Of a stretch of 64,000 bases of DNA, positions 51,611 to 61,471 are shown in pieces. The notes beneath the pieces were generated by a model. It was not told where the DNA came from. It saw only the letters and a list, made by a program, of their open reading frames with translations, and did not search any database. The stretch is from Vreelandella neptunia (lineage in GTDB: Bacteria > Pseudomonadota > Gammaproteobacteria > Pseudomonadales > Halomonadaceae): contig NZ_CP140255.1 in NCBI RefSeq assembly GCF_034479615.1, positions 4,836,001 to 4,900,000 of the forward strand. The letters are read 5' to 3'. Made by a program: the position numbers and the translations under genes. Position 1 is the stretch's first letter. Every line of letters begins with the position of its first letter.

Positions 51611-52363
51611 TTAATGTCTAGCCTTCAAATAATTTTTCATATATTTCCAAAATACGCCGTTAGCATTCGATACTGCTATCACTAGCCCTCTCCAGCCATC
51701 GCGCCAAGCTTGCTGTAAAAAATAGGTGCGCAGAAAAGCGAATAGTGCTTTGAAAAAAATGACCGGCACTGAATAAATCTTAAGCTTTCCTGACTCAGCG
51801 CGAAGAGTAGAGTAACGATTAATTTTTTCTAAAAACTGCGATAAATCCGTAACAGCCGTATGTTCAATACTACCCGATAAGCGCTGTATCCGGCTAACGC
51901 TGCTTACAGCGATTGCTTCATGAACCATGGCGTCATTAAAATTATGATTGCGACGATTGAATACCCGAATTAGCCAGTCATTACCCCATCCAGAGTAGCG
52001 AACAGGTTGCCCCATCATCCAGTTCTCGCGCACTATTTCACCAAGGTCATTGGGTGATGCGCTATTGACCCAAGATGTAAGCGACTCAATGAGCGCTTTT
52101 GAGGGGGCCTCGTCTGCATCCAGTGAGAGTATCCAATCGTGTTTAGCTAAGGAAACGGCATGACGTTTAGTAGGTCCGAAGCCTAGAAAATCACCTTCGT
52201 AAAGGGAAACGTTTGGATAGCTTGCTGCAATAGGTAAGGTCTCGTCGCTGGATCCGTTATCATAAATCACAACGTTTTCGAAGCATTGCAGCGCATCCAG
52301 CGTATGCCTCAACGTCGAGGCTGCATTTCGAGTGATGATAACAACGCTAACGCCAGCGGGCAT
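51611..52363 (-). CDS. Glycosyltransferase family 2 protein (WaaE/LgtF-like)
   Basis: The 250-residue protein has the GT2 opening VSVVIITRNAASTLRHTLDAL, the DNGSSDET motif and the metal-binding LSLDADEAPS. The pattern GFGPTKRHAVSLAKHDWILS resembles WaaE/LgtF enzymes that add glucose to heptose I. It diverges from the GT4 gene at 52446. The sugar assignment is tentative. Confidence 0.85.
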   Translation of the reverse strand: MPAGVSVVIITRNAASTLRHTLDALQCFENVVIYDNGSSDETLPIAASYPNVSLYEGDFLGFGPTKRHAVSLAKHDWILSLDADEAPSKALIESLTSWVNSASPNDLGEIVRENWMMGQPVRYSGWGNDWLIRVFNRRNHNFNDAMVHEAIAVSSVSRIQRLSGSIEHTAVTDLSQFLEKINRYSTLRAESGKLKIYSVPVIFFKALFAFLRTYFLQQAWRDGWRGLVIAVSNANGVFWKYMKNYLKARH

Positions 52364-52445
52364 AATTATACCGATCCTGTTAGTGAGTAGGTAGTGGGTG
52401 CTATTATAGCGGCTTTGTATTTACCATATCCCCCGTGAGGCGCTT

Positions 52446-53474
52446 TTGCACATCATTCATGTCAATCTGGCCAGAGGCTTTCGTGGTGGTGAACGCCAAA
52501 CAGTCCTGTTGATACAAGCATTAGCCAAACAGGATGAGATAGGGCGCCAGACGCTCGTATGCCAGCCATCATCACCGCTGCGTGCTGAGCTAGCAGATAC
52601 TCCCGATGTTGAATTTGTTAATGCTAATCATCAATTAGCGGGCCATTGGCAGGCTGGTAAGGGGGGGATTATCCATGCGCATGAGGCAAAAGCGGTTCAT
52701 TGGGCATGGCTACATAGCGTGCTGTTTCGTACGCCTTATATTATTACTCGCCGAGTTGATACCCCTATTAAACGTAAATGGAGTAATAAGGTTTTTTATC
52801 GTTACGCCCACTGTTGTGTCGCCATTTCAAATGTCATTGCCCGTGAGATTAATGCGTTAGTGCCGCGATCAATATTTGTTATCGCAAGTGCATATACACC
52901 TGTTCGCCATAATCCTGATGTTGCAAAAAAACTACGTGATACGTACCCAGGACGCTTTATTGTGGGACATATTGGGGCATTGGTGGATCGCCATAAGGGG
53001 CAGAGAGTACTGCTAGAGGTGGCTCGACAGTTTGAAAAAACGTATCCAGAGGTGCTGTTTGTATTTTTTGGAAAGGGGGAAGATGAGCATAAGCTTCAAC
53101 AGGAGAGCGAATCTTTAAGTAATGTTCGTTGGTTGGGCTTCAAAGCCAATATTGGTGACTATATGCCAGCATTGGATCTTTTTGCCTTTCCTTCACGGAA
53201 TGAAGGATTAGGGTCGGTACTCCTAGATATAATGACTGCTAAAGTCTCCATTATTGCCAGCGACGTAGGGGGAATTCCTGATATAATAACGCATGAACAG
53301 ACGGGTCTTTTAGTGCCCCCAAATAATGCCGCAATGCTAGCCGATGGTATCAAGAGAATGATGAATGATAGCCGGCTTAGGGCTGAATTATCTTATAGGG
53401 CTTTTGCTCAATTGGAGAACTACTCTCCTGATGCAATGGCCGCAGCTTACTTGCCGTTATACCGCTCCATATAG
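52446..53474 (+). CDS. Glycosyltransferase family 4 protein
   Basis: The start is TTG 52446 with GTGAGG upstream (342 residues). It opens IIHVNLARGFRGGERQTVLL and has FPSRNEGLGSVLLDIMTAKV (E-x7 donor site) and VGGIPDIITHEQTGLLV. GC content is intermediate. It likely adds a core sugar after heptose. It is followed by the GT90 gene. Confidence 0.87.
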   Translation: MHIIHVNLARGFRGGERQTVLLIQALAKQDEIGRQTLVCQPSSPLRAELADTPDVEFVNANHQLAGHWQAGKGGIIHAHEAKAVHWAWLHSVLFRTPYIITRRVDTPIKRKWSNKVFYRYAHCCVAISNVIAREINALVPRSIFVIASAYTPVRHNPDVAKKLRDTYPGRFIVGHIGALVDRHKGQRVLLEVARQFEKTYPEVLFVFFGKGEDEHKLQQESESLSNVRWLGFKANIGDYMPALDLFAFPSRNEGLGSVLLDIMTAKVSIIASDVGGIPDIITHEQTGLLVPPNNAAMLADGIKRMMNDSRLRAELSYRAFAQLENYSPDAMAAAYLPLYRSI

Positions 53475-53515
53475 TGCTCCTGTGACACTTCTTATGACAG
53501 TATAGGCTAAAGCTT

Positions 53516-54481
53516 ATGTCCTTGAAAAATCGATGGAAAGCAAACAAGCATAAATTTTTGTTTTACGGTAAAGGTGTTTTTGAAATTGGCTTGCCTAAAA
53601 GATACTATCACTATGAGCAGAGAAAAATTCTCAATGCATTTAATAGAATGCCGCTAGGTAGAGATCGATATTATATTGAAAGTCGAGTTAATTACTATAA
53701 CAAGCTCTCTGGACAGAGTGTCCTTAATCAGCAAGCGGAAAGAGTCGGCAGTTTTTCCAAACAAAAAAGCTGGTCTTACTATATCGATATGAAACGCTAT
53801 TTGTTGAGGTTTAATGAGTCCTTACAATTCCATTTCTTACCAGGTGATGTTCGCAACGTACCTCAAGAGCCTGCTTTTGTAAAAAGCCGCCCCATTACTC
53901 AAGATAATCAGTACTCTATCCTGCTGAAATTAAACCGAGTGAGACATTATTATTTTGTTAACGATCCGCTAAGCTTTGACGATAAGAAAGATAAGCTGGT
54001 GTGGCGTGGGGCCTGTCATCAGTCGCACCGTCAGGCATTTGTTAAACAGTATTACGCTCATCCCCTGTGTGATGTAGGAGACACACGTAAAGGTGTCCAA
54101 GGTGATCCCTGTGCACGCCCGTTTATGAGTATTAGTGAACAATTGCAGTATAAATTTATACTGAGTATAGAGGGTAATGATGTGGCGACGAATCTCAAGT
54201 GGATTATGGCCTCTAACTCTTTATGTTTTATGGCTAAGCCTAAGTATGAGACTTGGTTTATGGAAGGAGTGCTTAAACCGGGCTATCACTACGTTGAGGT
54301 AGCTGATGACTACTCAGATTTAGAAGAGAAGATGGCTTATTACTCTTGCCACCTTGGTGAGGCAAAGCAAATAATTCAAAATGCTAATGATTATGTAAAA
54401 CCATTTTTAAATTATCAGCAAGAACACCTCATTGGCCTTTTAGTAATGCAAAAATATTTTGAAAAGACTGGACAGTTGTAA
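53516..54481 (+). CDS. Glycosyltransferase family 90 (CAP10-like) protein
   Basis: The 321-residue protein has the family-typical DKLVWRGACHQSHRQAFVKQ, MSISEQLQYKFILSIEGNDVATNLKW and SLCFMAKPKYETWFME. GT90 enzymes transfer xylose, glucose or similar residues; bacterial ones decorate LPS. It is AT-rich with no signal peptide, as expected for a cytoplasmic enzyme. It is followed after 163 bp by the ligase gene. Confidence 0.85.
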   Translation: MSLKNRWKANKHKFLFYGKGVFEIGLPKRYYHYEQRKILNAFNRMPLGRDRYYIESRVNYYNKLSGQSVLNQQAERVGSFSKQKSWSYYIDMKRYLLRFNESLQFHFLPGDVRNVPQEPAFVKSRPITQDNQYSILLKLNRVRHYYFVNDPLSFDDKKDKLVWRGACHQSHRQAFVKQYYAHPLCDVGDTRKGVQGDPCARPFMSISEQLQYKFILSIEGNDVATNLKWIMASNSLCFMAKPKYETWFMEGVLKPGYHYVEVADDYSDLEEKMAYYSCHLGEAKQIIQNANDYVKPFLNYQQEHLIGLLVMQKYFEKTGQL

Positions 54482-54644
54482 GCACGACTGTGAACCTTGA
54501 AGTCGAAATAGTTAATTATAACCACTGCTGCTGAGATACAAGCTAGTCTTCACATTGAACCCTGGCAGAGGATTGGCTGTCACGCAGTAAAGAGTCTGTC
54601 AGAATAGCGACTTTTCTCCACCCCGTGCCCAAACGGAAATACTT

Positions 54645-55913
54645 ATGGACTTATCGTCACTCTCTTCTGCGCCCTCTCATTTTTCGCTGATGCGCGGGTA
54701 TACCTCCTTTGCGGTGTTGCTACTGGGCGCCATTGCGCCTATTGTACCCTCAGGCTACTCAGTAGGCGCCGGGCTATTGCTGCTTGGCGCTTTTGCGCTG
54801 CCCTTCATCCGCACAAATGTACGCTTTGACCGTCAAGATTGGTGGGTTATTGGTGTATTGGCTTTTTACGCACTGGTGGGGCTATTCGAAGCCTGGAGCG
54901 ACGAGCAGGGATTTCGAGGTGCGGATAAACCATTGCGTTTTATATTGGTAGTTCCTGTATTAGCGTTGATATTGGCCTATCCACCACGGCTAGGTTGGCT
55001 ATGGAGTGGCCTGGCCGTGGGGGGAGTGGCTGTTGGAAGCTGGGGTGCTTGGCAAAAGCTGCTTATAGGCGTTGAGCGCGCAGGCGGGTATACCCATGTT
55101 ATCCAGTTTGGGAACATTAGTATGTTAACGGGCATATTATGTTTAGCCGGTATGGGCTGGGCAATTGTGCAGCCCAATCGCAAACAGTGGCTGCTTTTGT
55201 TGACTCTGGGGGCTCTGGGAGGTGTCTTGGGTTCGCTCTTTTCCGGTAGCAGAGGGGGATGGGTAGGGCTTCCCTTTGTACTTTGGGTGCTGTACCGCGC
55301 CTATGGATATGAGCTCGCTACGCACTGGAAGATAGGCGCCTTAACTATAGTGTTGTTGGGGGCGTTGTGCGTATATGCAGTGCCTCAGCTAGGTGTTCAA
55401 CAACGTGTCCATCAGGCGTTCGAAGATATTGAACGCTATGTATCGGGCGAGAGCCGAACCTCCTCAGTGGGAGCGCGCTTTGAGATGTGGAAGGGGGCCT
55501 CCCATCTAATCATTGAGAAACCGCTGCTTGGCTGGGGTAGCAATGGTTATCAACACGGAATGCAGGCGCTAGCGGGGGTTGGTGTGATTGATCCAGGCGT
55601 TGTTCAGTATGAGCATGCACACAATGAGTTTGTGGATGCGACCGCTAAACGAGGAGTCCTTGGTCTTGCCGCTCTGCTATTACTTTATCTGGTACCTCTG
55701 CGGCTATTTATGCGCCAGTTGAATGCGCCTAATCTGGAACTTCGATCATTAGCCGTAGGTGGGGCGCTGCTGCCGGTCGCTTATATAGATTTTGGTCTCT
55801 CACAAGCTTTTTTGACTCATAATAGCGGGGTCATGATTTACACTTTTTGGCTTGTGGTGTTATGGGGTAGCTACCGAGCCTGCCAGCGGAAGCTTGAGAA
55901 TCAAGCTATATGA
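54645..55913 (+). CDS. waaL: O-antigen ligase family protein (WaaL)
   Basis: The 422-residue protein has about 10-12 membrane helices. The periplasmic loop carries VGARFEMWKGASHLIIEKPLLGWG and then YEHAHNEFVDATAKRG, the conserved ligase histidine region. It joins polysaccharide to the lipid A-core. It converges on kdkA. Confidence 0.85.
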   Translation: MDLSSLSSAPSHFSLMRGYTSFAVLLLGAIAPIVPSGYSVGAGLLLLGAFALPFIRTNVRFDRQDWWVIGVLAFYALVGLFEAWSDEQGFRGADKPLRFILVVPVLALILAYPPRLGWLWSGLAVGGVAVGSWGAWQKLLIGVERAGGYTHVIQFGNISMLTGILCLAGMGWAIVQPNRKQWLLLLTLGALGGVLGSLFSGSRGGWVGLPFVLWVLYRAYGYELATHWKIGALTIVLLGALCVYAVPQLGVQQRVHQAFEDIERYVSGESRTSSVGARFEMWKGASHLIIEKPLLGWGSNGYQHGMQALAGVGVIDPGVVQYEHAHNEFVDATAKRGVLGLAALLLLYLVPLRLFMRQLNAPNLELRSLAVGGALLPVAYIDFGLSQAFLTHNSGVMIYTFWLVVLWGSYRACQRKLENQAI

Positions 55914-55968
55914 ACTGAACCCAGAGAGGAACACTCAAAATTGATACCCGGTTTAGGTAACAACTGAA

Positions 55969-56676
55969 TTAGCAGCGGTATCCTTTATAAATGATAGGCA
56001 TAAACGGCGCTTCGGTGAACTTTTTGATGGAGCGCTCCAGCCTCTCTAAATTTTCTTTCCCCCACTTCCCTGGAGACCGTAGCCTGCAGCGATCAAAATC
56101 AATCAGCCAAGGCTCGCCCGTGGGGTCGATCAAAATATTGCGGGCGTTCAGGTCAACATGATCAAGCCCCGCTTGATGAAAGCGGTAAATCATAGCACCT
56201 ACACGCTTTAATAACGCTTCATCCGCCAGATCGTTGACGAGTAACTCAGCGAATGCTTTGGCGCCAGCAATGCGCACGGTAATCAACGCGGCTTCATAAG
56301 TAAGCCCGTAGTGGGTAACGCAGCTCGCTACGGGGCGGGGTACCGGTAGGCCTTGCTCAAAAAGCTTGGCGGTTAAGCGCAGTTCACGAAATGCCCGGGT
56401 GCGCTCAGCGCCAGTCCATAAATAGCGTTTCTCACTGAGTTTGGCCGCCATGCCCCCCCGGCGATAGGGCCTTAATACCCACTGCTCGGTCGGGGTTGCC
56501 TGTAAAAACAGGCTACTGCCCCGGCCAGGCGCTTCGCCCACAATTAATCCGCGTTCACACCAGTAATCGCGAGTGAATAGGTCTGGATCAATTTGGTGTG
56601 TTCCCGGCGCGTCACATAAACTGTCTACATCATGTAAAATCAGCCAATTTCTCTGCCGGAGTGCCGCTAAGCGCAT
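55969..56676 (-). CDS. kdkA: 3-deoxy-D-manno-octulosonic acid (Kdo) kinase
   Basis: The 235-residue kinase-fold protein has GEAPGRGSSLFLQ, VLRPYRRGGMAAKL, ELRLTAKLFEQGLPVPRPVA and the catalytic HVDLNARNILIDP with WLIDFDRCRLR. KdkA phosphorylates the Kdo on lipid A, usually where WaaA adds one Kdo. Its start codon (56676-56674) overlaps that of the divergent opsX-like gene. Confidence 0.92.
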   Translation of the reverse strand: MRLAALRQRNWLILHDVDSLCDAPGTHQIDPDLFTRDYWCERGLIVGEAPGRGSSLFLQATPTEQWVLRPYRRGGMAAKLSEKRYLWTGAERTRAFRELRLTAKLFEQGLPVPRPVASCVTHYGLTYEAALITVRIAGAKAFAELLVNDLADEALLKRVGAMIYRFHQAGLDHVDLNARNILIDPTGEPWLIDFDRCRLRSPGKWGKENLERLERSIKKFTEAPFMPIIYKGYRC

Positions 56677-57772
56677 GAAGCCCTCTCTGCCTGTTCAGCC
56701 TAACCACATTGCCATTTTGCGCCTCTCCGCCCTAGGAGATGTGTGCAATCTCGTGCCCACGGTGCGGGCGTTGCAGCGCCAGTGGCCCGATGCGCGCATT
56801 ACCTGGATTATCGGTAAGGGGGAGCACAGTCTACTGGCGGGGCTTTCCGGGGTCGAGTTCGTTGTTTACGACAAGTCGACCGGTATTGCCGGTATGCGTG
56901 CGCTATGGCGGCAGCTTGCCGATACGCGCTTCGATGTACTGCTGCATATGCAGCAGGCCATACGTGCCAGCATGCTGTCACTTGGGCTGAAGGCCGACGT
57001 ACGTGTGGGCTATGACAAGGCGCGCGCCAAAGATGCTCAGCACTGGTTCACCCAGCATCAGCTCGCGCCCCACCCGAATGCCCATGTGCTGGAGTCCTTT
57101 ATGGACTTCGCCCGGGTGCTCGGGGTAGAGGATAACCGCTTAACGTGGGATTTACCTGTGCCCGATACGGCACGTAATGAGGCTCAGGTGATCAGCGGTG
57201 AGGCCCCTTACCTCGTCATTAACCCGTGTAGCAACGTTCGCCTGCGTAATTTTCGCAACTGGTCGGTAGAAGGCTACGCTAGCGTTATTGAACACGCTTG
57301 GGTGCAATACGGTCTTAAAAGCGTATTGACCGGCGGTGGTAGTGCCTTGGAGCGGGAAATAGGCGATCAAATCGAAGCGCTTTGCCAGCCAGGCAGTGTG
57401 ATTAACGCCATTGGCGGCACCTCTTTAAAAGGGGTTTTAGCGCTGATCGATCAAGCCCAAGCGGTGATAGCGCCGGATACCGGACCGATTCATATGGCCA
57501 ATGCCATGGGAACACCCGCACTGGGGCTTTATGCCTCCACCAATCCCCAGCGCGCCGCGCCCTATTTGTGGCGTGATTTTGCGGTCAACGCCTACCCCGA
57601 AGCGGTACGTACTTATCTGCATAAGTCGGTAGATGAGGTGAGCTGGGGCCAACGGGTGCGCCACCCAAGTGCCATGATGCTGATTAAAGCAGACGACGTT
57701 ATCGCTAAACTGGATACACTGCTGGCGCATACCGACTCTACCGCCAGCGCAGGGAGCATCGATGAAGATTGA
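56675..57772 (+). CDS. opsX: OpsX-like LPS heptosyltransferase I (GT9)
   Basis: Start at ATG 56675 (365 residues); the frame is open 34 codons further but would lie inside kdkA. It opens HIAILRLSALGDVCNLVPTV and has APDTGPIHMANAMGTPALGLYASTNP. Adjacency to kdkA recalls Haemophilus, where OpsX uses phospho-Kdo as acceptor; that preference is inferred here. It overlaps hldE by 11 bp. Confidence 0.78.
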   Translation: MKPSLPVQPNHIAILRLSALGDVCNLVPTVRALQRQWPDARITWIIGKGEHSLLAGLSGVEFVVYDKSTGIAGMRALWRQLADTRFDVLLHMQQAIRASMLSLGLKADVRVGYDKARAKDAQHWFTQHQLAPHPNAHVLESFMDFARVLGVEDNRLTWDLPVPDTARNEAQVISGEAPYLVINPCSNVRLRNFRNWSVEGYASVIEHAWVQYGLKSVLTGGGSALEREIGDQIEALCQPGSVINAIGGTSLKGVLALIDQAQAVIAPDTGPIHMANAMGTPALGLYASTNPQRAAPYLWRDFAVNAYPEAVRTYLHKSVDEVSWGQRVRHPSAMMLIKADDVIAKLDTLLAHTDSTASAGSIDED

Positions 57773-59192
57773 TTTAACCGCCTTAGAACATGCCCACGTG
57801 CTAGTGGTCGGCGATGTCATGCTAGATCGCTACTGGCATGGCGGTACCTCGCGCATTTCCCCCGAAGCGCCGGTGCCGGTGGTGCGCGTGGAAGATGTCG
57901 AAGATCGCCCAGGCGGGGCGGCCAATGTGGCATTGAACATTACTTCCCTAGGTGGCCACGCGGTGCTAGCGGGCGTGATCGGAGACGATGACAACGCACA
58001 GATTCTACAAGCCAGCTTGAGTGCTTCAGGGGTAAGTACTTACTTTCAGCGTAGCGCTGAGGTGCCGACGATTACCAAGCTGCGTGTGATGAGTCGTAAC
58101 CAGCAGCTGCTGCGCCTGGATTTCGAGCAGCGCTTGGACAGTGTCGATACCACTGAGCTAGTGACGCAGGTAGAAAAGGCGCTCCCTGATTGCGACATAG
58201 TGATCCTTTCCGACTACGGCAAAGGCACGCTGAACCAAGTAGAAAACTTGATAGCCAACGCAAGAGCCCAGGGTAAGCGGGTGCTAATCGATCCGAAAGG
58301 GCAGGATTTCAGCAAATATCGTGGGGCGAGTTTAATTACCCCCAATCTCACCGAATTTGAAGCCGTGGTGGGCCATTGTGCGACCGATGCTGAGTTATCC
58401 CGCCGCGGCGAAGCGCTGCGCGCTGAGCTTGAGCTGGAAGCATTGCTGATTACCCGCAGTGAAAAGGGCATGACATTGATTCGTGATGGGCATGCGCCGC
58501 TACACCTGCCTACCCGCGCTCAGGAAGTCTTCGATGTGACAGGGGCGGGCGATACCGTTATTGGCCTAATGGGGCTAGCGCTAGCGGCAGGCCACGCCTT
58601 TCCCGAAGCGATGATGCTGGCCAACCTGGGGGCAGGGTTGGTAGTGGCCAAACCGGGCACGGCAACGCTTTCCATCGCCGAGCTCTACACGGCCTTACAT
58701 GGCGATAAGCTGGCCGAGTTTGGGTTGATTGAGCCGGATGTATTGATCGAGGCGGTGCGTGCTGCTCAACTGCGCGGTGAGCGGGTGGTCATGACCAACG
58801 GCTGCTTTGATATTCTGCACGCTGGCCACGTGGCTTATCTGGAGCAGGCTAAACGTCTGGGTGACCGTTTAATCGTCGCGGTTAACGACGATGCCTCTAT
58901 TGGCCGTCTGAAAGGGCCCAAGCGGCCGATTAATCCACTTAACCGGCGCATGCAGGTGTTGGCGGGGTTAGGCGCCGTCGATTGGGTCGTGCCGTTTGGT
59001 GACGACACCCCCCAGGCGCTGATCGAAGCGGTGCTACCCGATATATTAGTCAAAGGTGGCGACTACCGGCCAGAAGATATCGCCGGGGGCGCGGCGGTTA
59101 TCGCTAATGGTGGCGAGGTTAAAGTACTGGGCTTTGAAGATGGCGTGTCGACCTCGGCGATGATTAGTTCGATTCTAGATCGTGAGCGTTAA
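57762..59192 (+). CDS. hldE: Bifunctional heptose-7-phosphate kinase / heptose-1-phosphate adenylyltransferase
   Basis: The 476-residue fusion has an N-terminal ribokinase-like domain (VVGDVMLDRYWHGGTSRISP and VTGAGDTVIG near 262) and a C-terminal nucleotidyltransferase domain from about residue 340 with MTNGCFDILHAGHVAYL. It performs two steps of ADP-heptose synthesis. Only gmhA is missing from the pathway in this window. Confidence 0.97.
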   Translation: MKIDLTALEHAHVLVVGDVMLDRYWHGGTSRISPEAPVPVVRVEDVEDRPGGAANVALNITSLGGHAVLAGVIGDDDNAQILQASLSASGVSTYFQRSAEVPTITKLRVMSRNQQLLRLDFEQRLDSVDTTELVTQVEKALPDCDIVILSDYGKGTLNQVENLIANARAQGKRVLIDPKGQDFSKYRGASLITPNLTEFEAVVGHCATDAELSRRGEALRAELELEALLITRSEKGMTLIRDGHAPLHLPTRAQEVFDVTGAGDTVIGLMGLALAAGHAFPEAMMLANLGAGLVVAKPGTATLSIAELYTALHGDKLAEFGLIEPDVLIEAVRAAQLRGERVVMTNGCFDILHAGHVAYLEQAKRLGDRLIVAVNDDASIGRLKGPKRPINPLNRRMQVLAGLGAVDWVVPFGDDTPQALIEAVLPDILVKGGDYRPEDIAGGAAVIANGGEVKVLGFEDGVSTSAMISSILDRER

Positions 59193-59202
59193 GAAACCTC
59201 TG

Positions 59203-60495
59203 ATGTCTTCACCTGCCTGGCCTCGGCTTGCCTACTCAGCGGCACTGTATGCGCTCTCACCGCTGATTGGCTGGCGCATCTGGCGTGAGCAAGTACCCAC
59301 TTACTCACGCCTTCAACGGCTGGGTTTACGCCTGCAGCCGCTTCCCCCTGCGCCACGCATTTGGCTGCACTGCGCCTCGGTGGGAGAAGTCCGCGCTGCT
59401 CGACCGTTGATTGAGGGACTACTAGCGCGTCACCCAATGCATAGCCTGCTGCTCACCACCATGACCGCTACCGGCGCCCAGCAGTCCCAAGCGCTCATTA
59501 GCGAGCAACCCCCAAGCGATCAGGCAAGGCTTACCCATCGCTTCCTGCCGTTGGATTTTCCCGGTGCTGCCAGACGCTTTGTACGCAGCGTACAGCCCGA
59601 ACTAGCGATCCTGTTTGAAACCGAGCTGTGGCCCAACTTGATTCACGCCTGCCGCCAGCAGGGTGTGCCGGTGGCCGTGGTGAATGGCCGCCTATCGCCC
59701 CGCGCCTTTAAGCGCTACCAACGCCTGCGCCCGCTAATGGCCAGCACGCTCGCCGAGATTAGCTGGCTAGCTGCAAAATCATCGGCAGACGCCGAACGCT
59801 TTAATGCCCTTGGCTGCAGCACGGGTATCACCCGCATAGTCGGCTCGCTGAAATTTGAAATGGCTAGCCAAAATAAGGCGAAGAAAGAGGGTGAGCACTT
59901 ACTTCAAGAGTGGGGAGAGCGTCCGGTTTGGGTGGCGGGCTCAACCCGAGATGGCGAAGAAACACTGATACTTCAAGCTCATCGTCAGCTACTTAGGCGC
60001 TATCCGAGCGCGTTGCTGGTGCTGGTGCCCCGTCACCCCCAGCGCTTTGATGAGGTGGCTAAGCTTTGCCAAACAGAAAGCTGGGCACTCAGCCGCCGCA
60101 GCCTCCAGCAGCCTGCCACAAAGCAAACGCAGGTTTACCTGGGGGATACGCTTGGTGAATTGGCTATGCTGTATGCGGCGGGCCGTGTGGCCTTTGTGGG
60201 GGGCAGCCTAGTGCCATTGGGCGGGCACAATGTGCTTGAACCCGCGGCGCTCGGCAGGCCGGTGCTTAGCGGCTCCTCAATTGAAAACTTCGCTGATGTG
60301 GCTGAGCCGCTTCTAGCGGCAGGTGCGCTAACCTTAGTCGATAGCCCGGAGGCCCTGGCAGACACTGTGGCAGGCTATTTTGCCAACCCCGAGCGCGCCC
60401 AACAGGCTGGACGCGCCGGCCGCGCGGTGATTGAGGCACAAAAAGGTGCGCTGGCTCGCACCCTGACAGGATTGGAAGCCCTGCTGCCCCGGTAA
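59203..60495 (+). CDS. waaA: Kdo transferase WaaA (KdtA)
   Basis: Start at ATG 59203 (430 residues) fits the family; GTG 59182 would add seven residues and overlap hldE. It has a membrane-anchoring N-terminus, the acceptor-side IWLHCASVGEVRAARPLI, LFETELWPNLIHACRQQGVP and the GGHNVLEPAALGRPVL motif. It adds Kdo to lipid IVA. The presence of kdkA suggests it may be monofunctional, as inferred from other species. Confidence 0.95.
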   Translation: MSSPAWPRLAYSAALYALSPLIGWRIWREQVPTYSRLQRLGLRLQPLPPAPRIWLHCASVGEVRAARPLIEGLLARHPMHSLLLTTMTATGAQQSQALISEQPPSDQARLTHRFLPLDFPGAARRFVRSVQPELAILFETELWPNLIHACRQQGVPVAVVNGRLSPRAFKRYQRLRPLMASTLAEISWLAAKSSADAERFNALGCSTGITRIVGSLKFEMASQNKAKKEGEHLLQEWGERPVWVAGSTRDGEETLILQAHRQLLRRYPSALLVLVPRHPQRFDEVAKLCQTESWALSRRSLQQPATKQTQVYLGDTLGELAMLYAAGRVAFVGGSLVPLGGHNVLEPAALGRPVLSGSSIENFADVAEPLLAAGALTLVDSPEALADTVAGYFANPERAQQAGRAGRAVIEAQKGALARTLTGLEALLPR

Positions 60496-60621
60496 CCAGT
60501 GCAGTTATTTATATGCCGTTGTCTTGTTATCCGCTTAAATGGTCGCAAGCTAAAGCTACCTCCCACCCGTGCAGAAATCACTCTGGCAGAGATAATTCCT
60601 CAACGAGTGACAATAGTCTTT

Positions 60622-61308
60622 TTATGAACGCGTGATGCGCTCTACGCCATCTTCCTTGCCCAGCAGCAGAACATCGGCGCCGCGGGCGGCAAACAGGCCA
60701 TTGGTCACCACTCCGACGATAGCGTTGATACGCGCCTCCATGGCTACCGGGTCTTCGATCAAAAATTCAAAGCAGTCGATGATTTGGTTGCCATTGTCGG
60801 TGACTACCCCCTGGCGATAAACCGGCTCGGCACCAAGCGCTACCAGCTCGCGGGCGACATAAGAGCGAGCCATGGGGATGACTTCAACCGGTAGCGGAAA
60901 ATGACCTAACTGAGGCACGTACTTTGAGCCATCGGCAATGCAGATAAAGCGTTCGGCACAGGCAGCCACAATTTTTTCGCGAGTTAGCGCAGCGCCACCG
61001 CCTTTAATCATATGTAAGTTAGCATTTACTTCGTCTGCGCCATCGATGTAAAAAGGGACTGTGCCAACGCTGTTGAGCTCAAACACCTCAATGCCCAGTT
61101 TCTCAAGGCGCTCGGCGCTTGCCTTAGAGCTCGCCACCGCGCCTTTAAAGTGATGGCGTAGGGGGCCCAGGCGATCAATAAACAGGTTAGCCGTGGAGCC
61201 GGTGCCAATGCCTAAGATGGTATCCTTTTCCAATTGAGATTTAATTTCTGCAATGGCGGCATCCGCCACGGCGGCCTTTAATTCATCCTGGTTCATAGCT
61301 TGGTTCAT
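60622..61308 (-). CDS. rpiA: Ribose-5-phosphate isomerase A
   Basis: The 228-residue enzyme has ILGIGTGSTANLFIDRL, the DGADEVN catalytic segment and IKGGGAALTREKIVA. It interconverts ribose 5-phosphate and ribulose 5-phosphate. ATG 61308 has AAGG upstream; ATG 61296 is a possible alternative. It diverges from ilvA, as in many gammaproteobacteria. Confidence 0.97.
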   Translation of the reverse strand: MNQAMNQDELKAAVADAAIAEIKSQLEKDTILGIGTGSTANLFIDRLGPLRHHFKGAVASSKASAERLEKLGIEVFELNSVGTVPFYIDGADEVNANLHMIKGGGAALTREKIVAACAERFICIADGSKYVPQLGHFPLPVEVIPMARSYVARELVALGAEPVYRQGVVTDNGNQIIDCFEFLIEDPVAMEARINAIVGVVTNGLFAARGADVLLLGKEDGVERITRS

Positions 61309-61471
61309 AAAAAGCCTTGTGAGTCAGAGGAGAGTTAGAGAAAAGAGATAGTGGCGCTAGTATAACGACCTAAACGTTGCCTGCCGATGGAAACGCGGCT
61401 AGACGCCGCTATACGTAATCTGCTACCAATGAAAGCTTTGTCCGCTCACGTTTTTCTCTTGGGATACCCGC

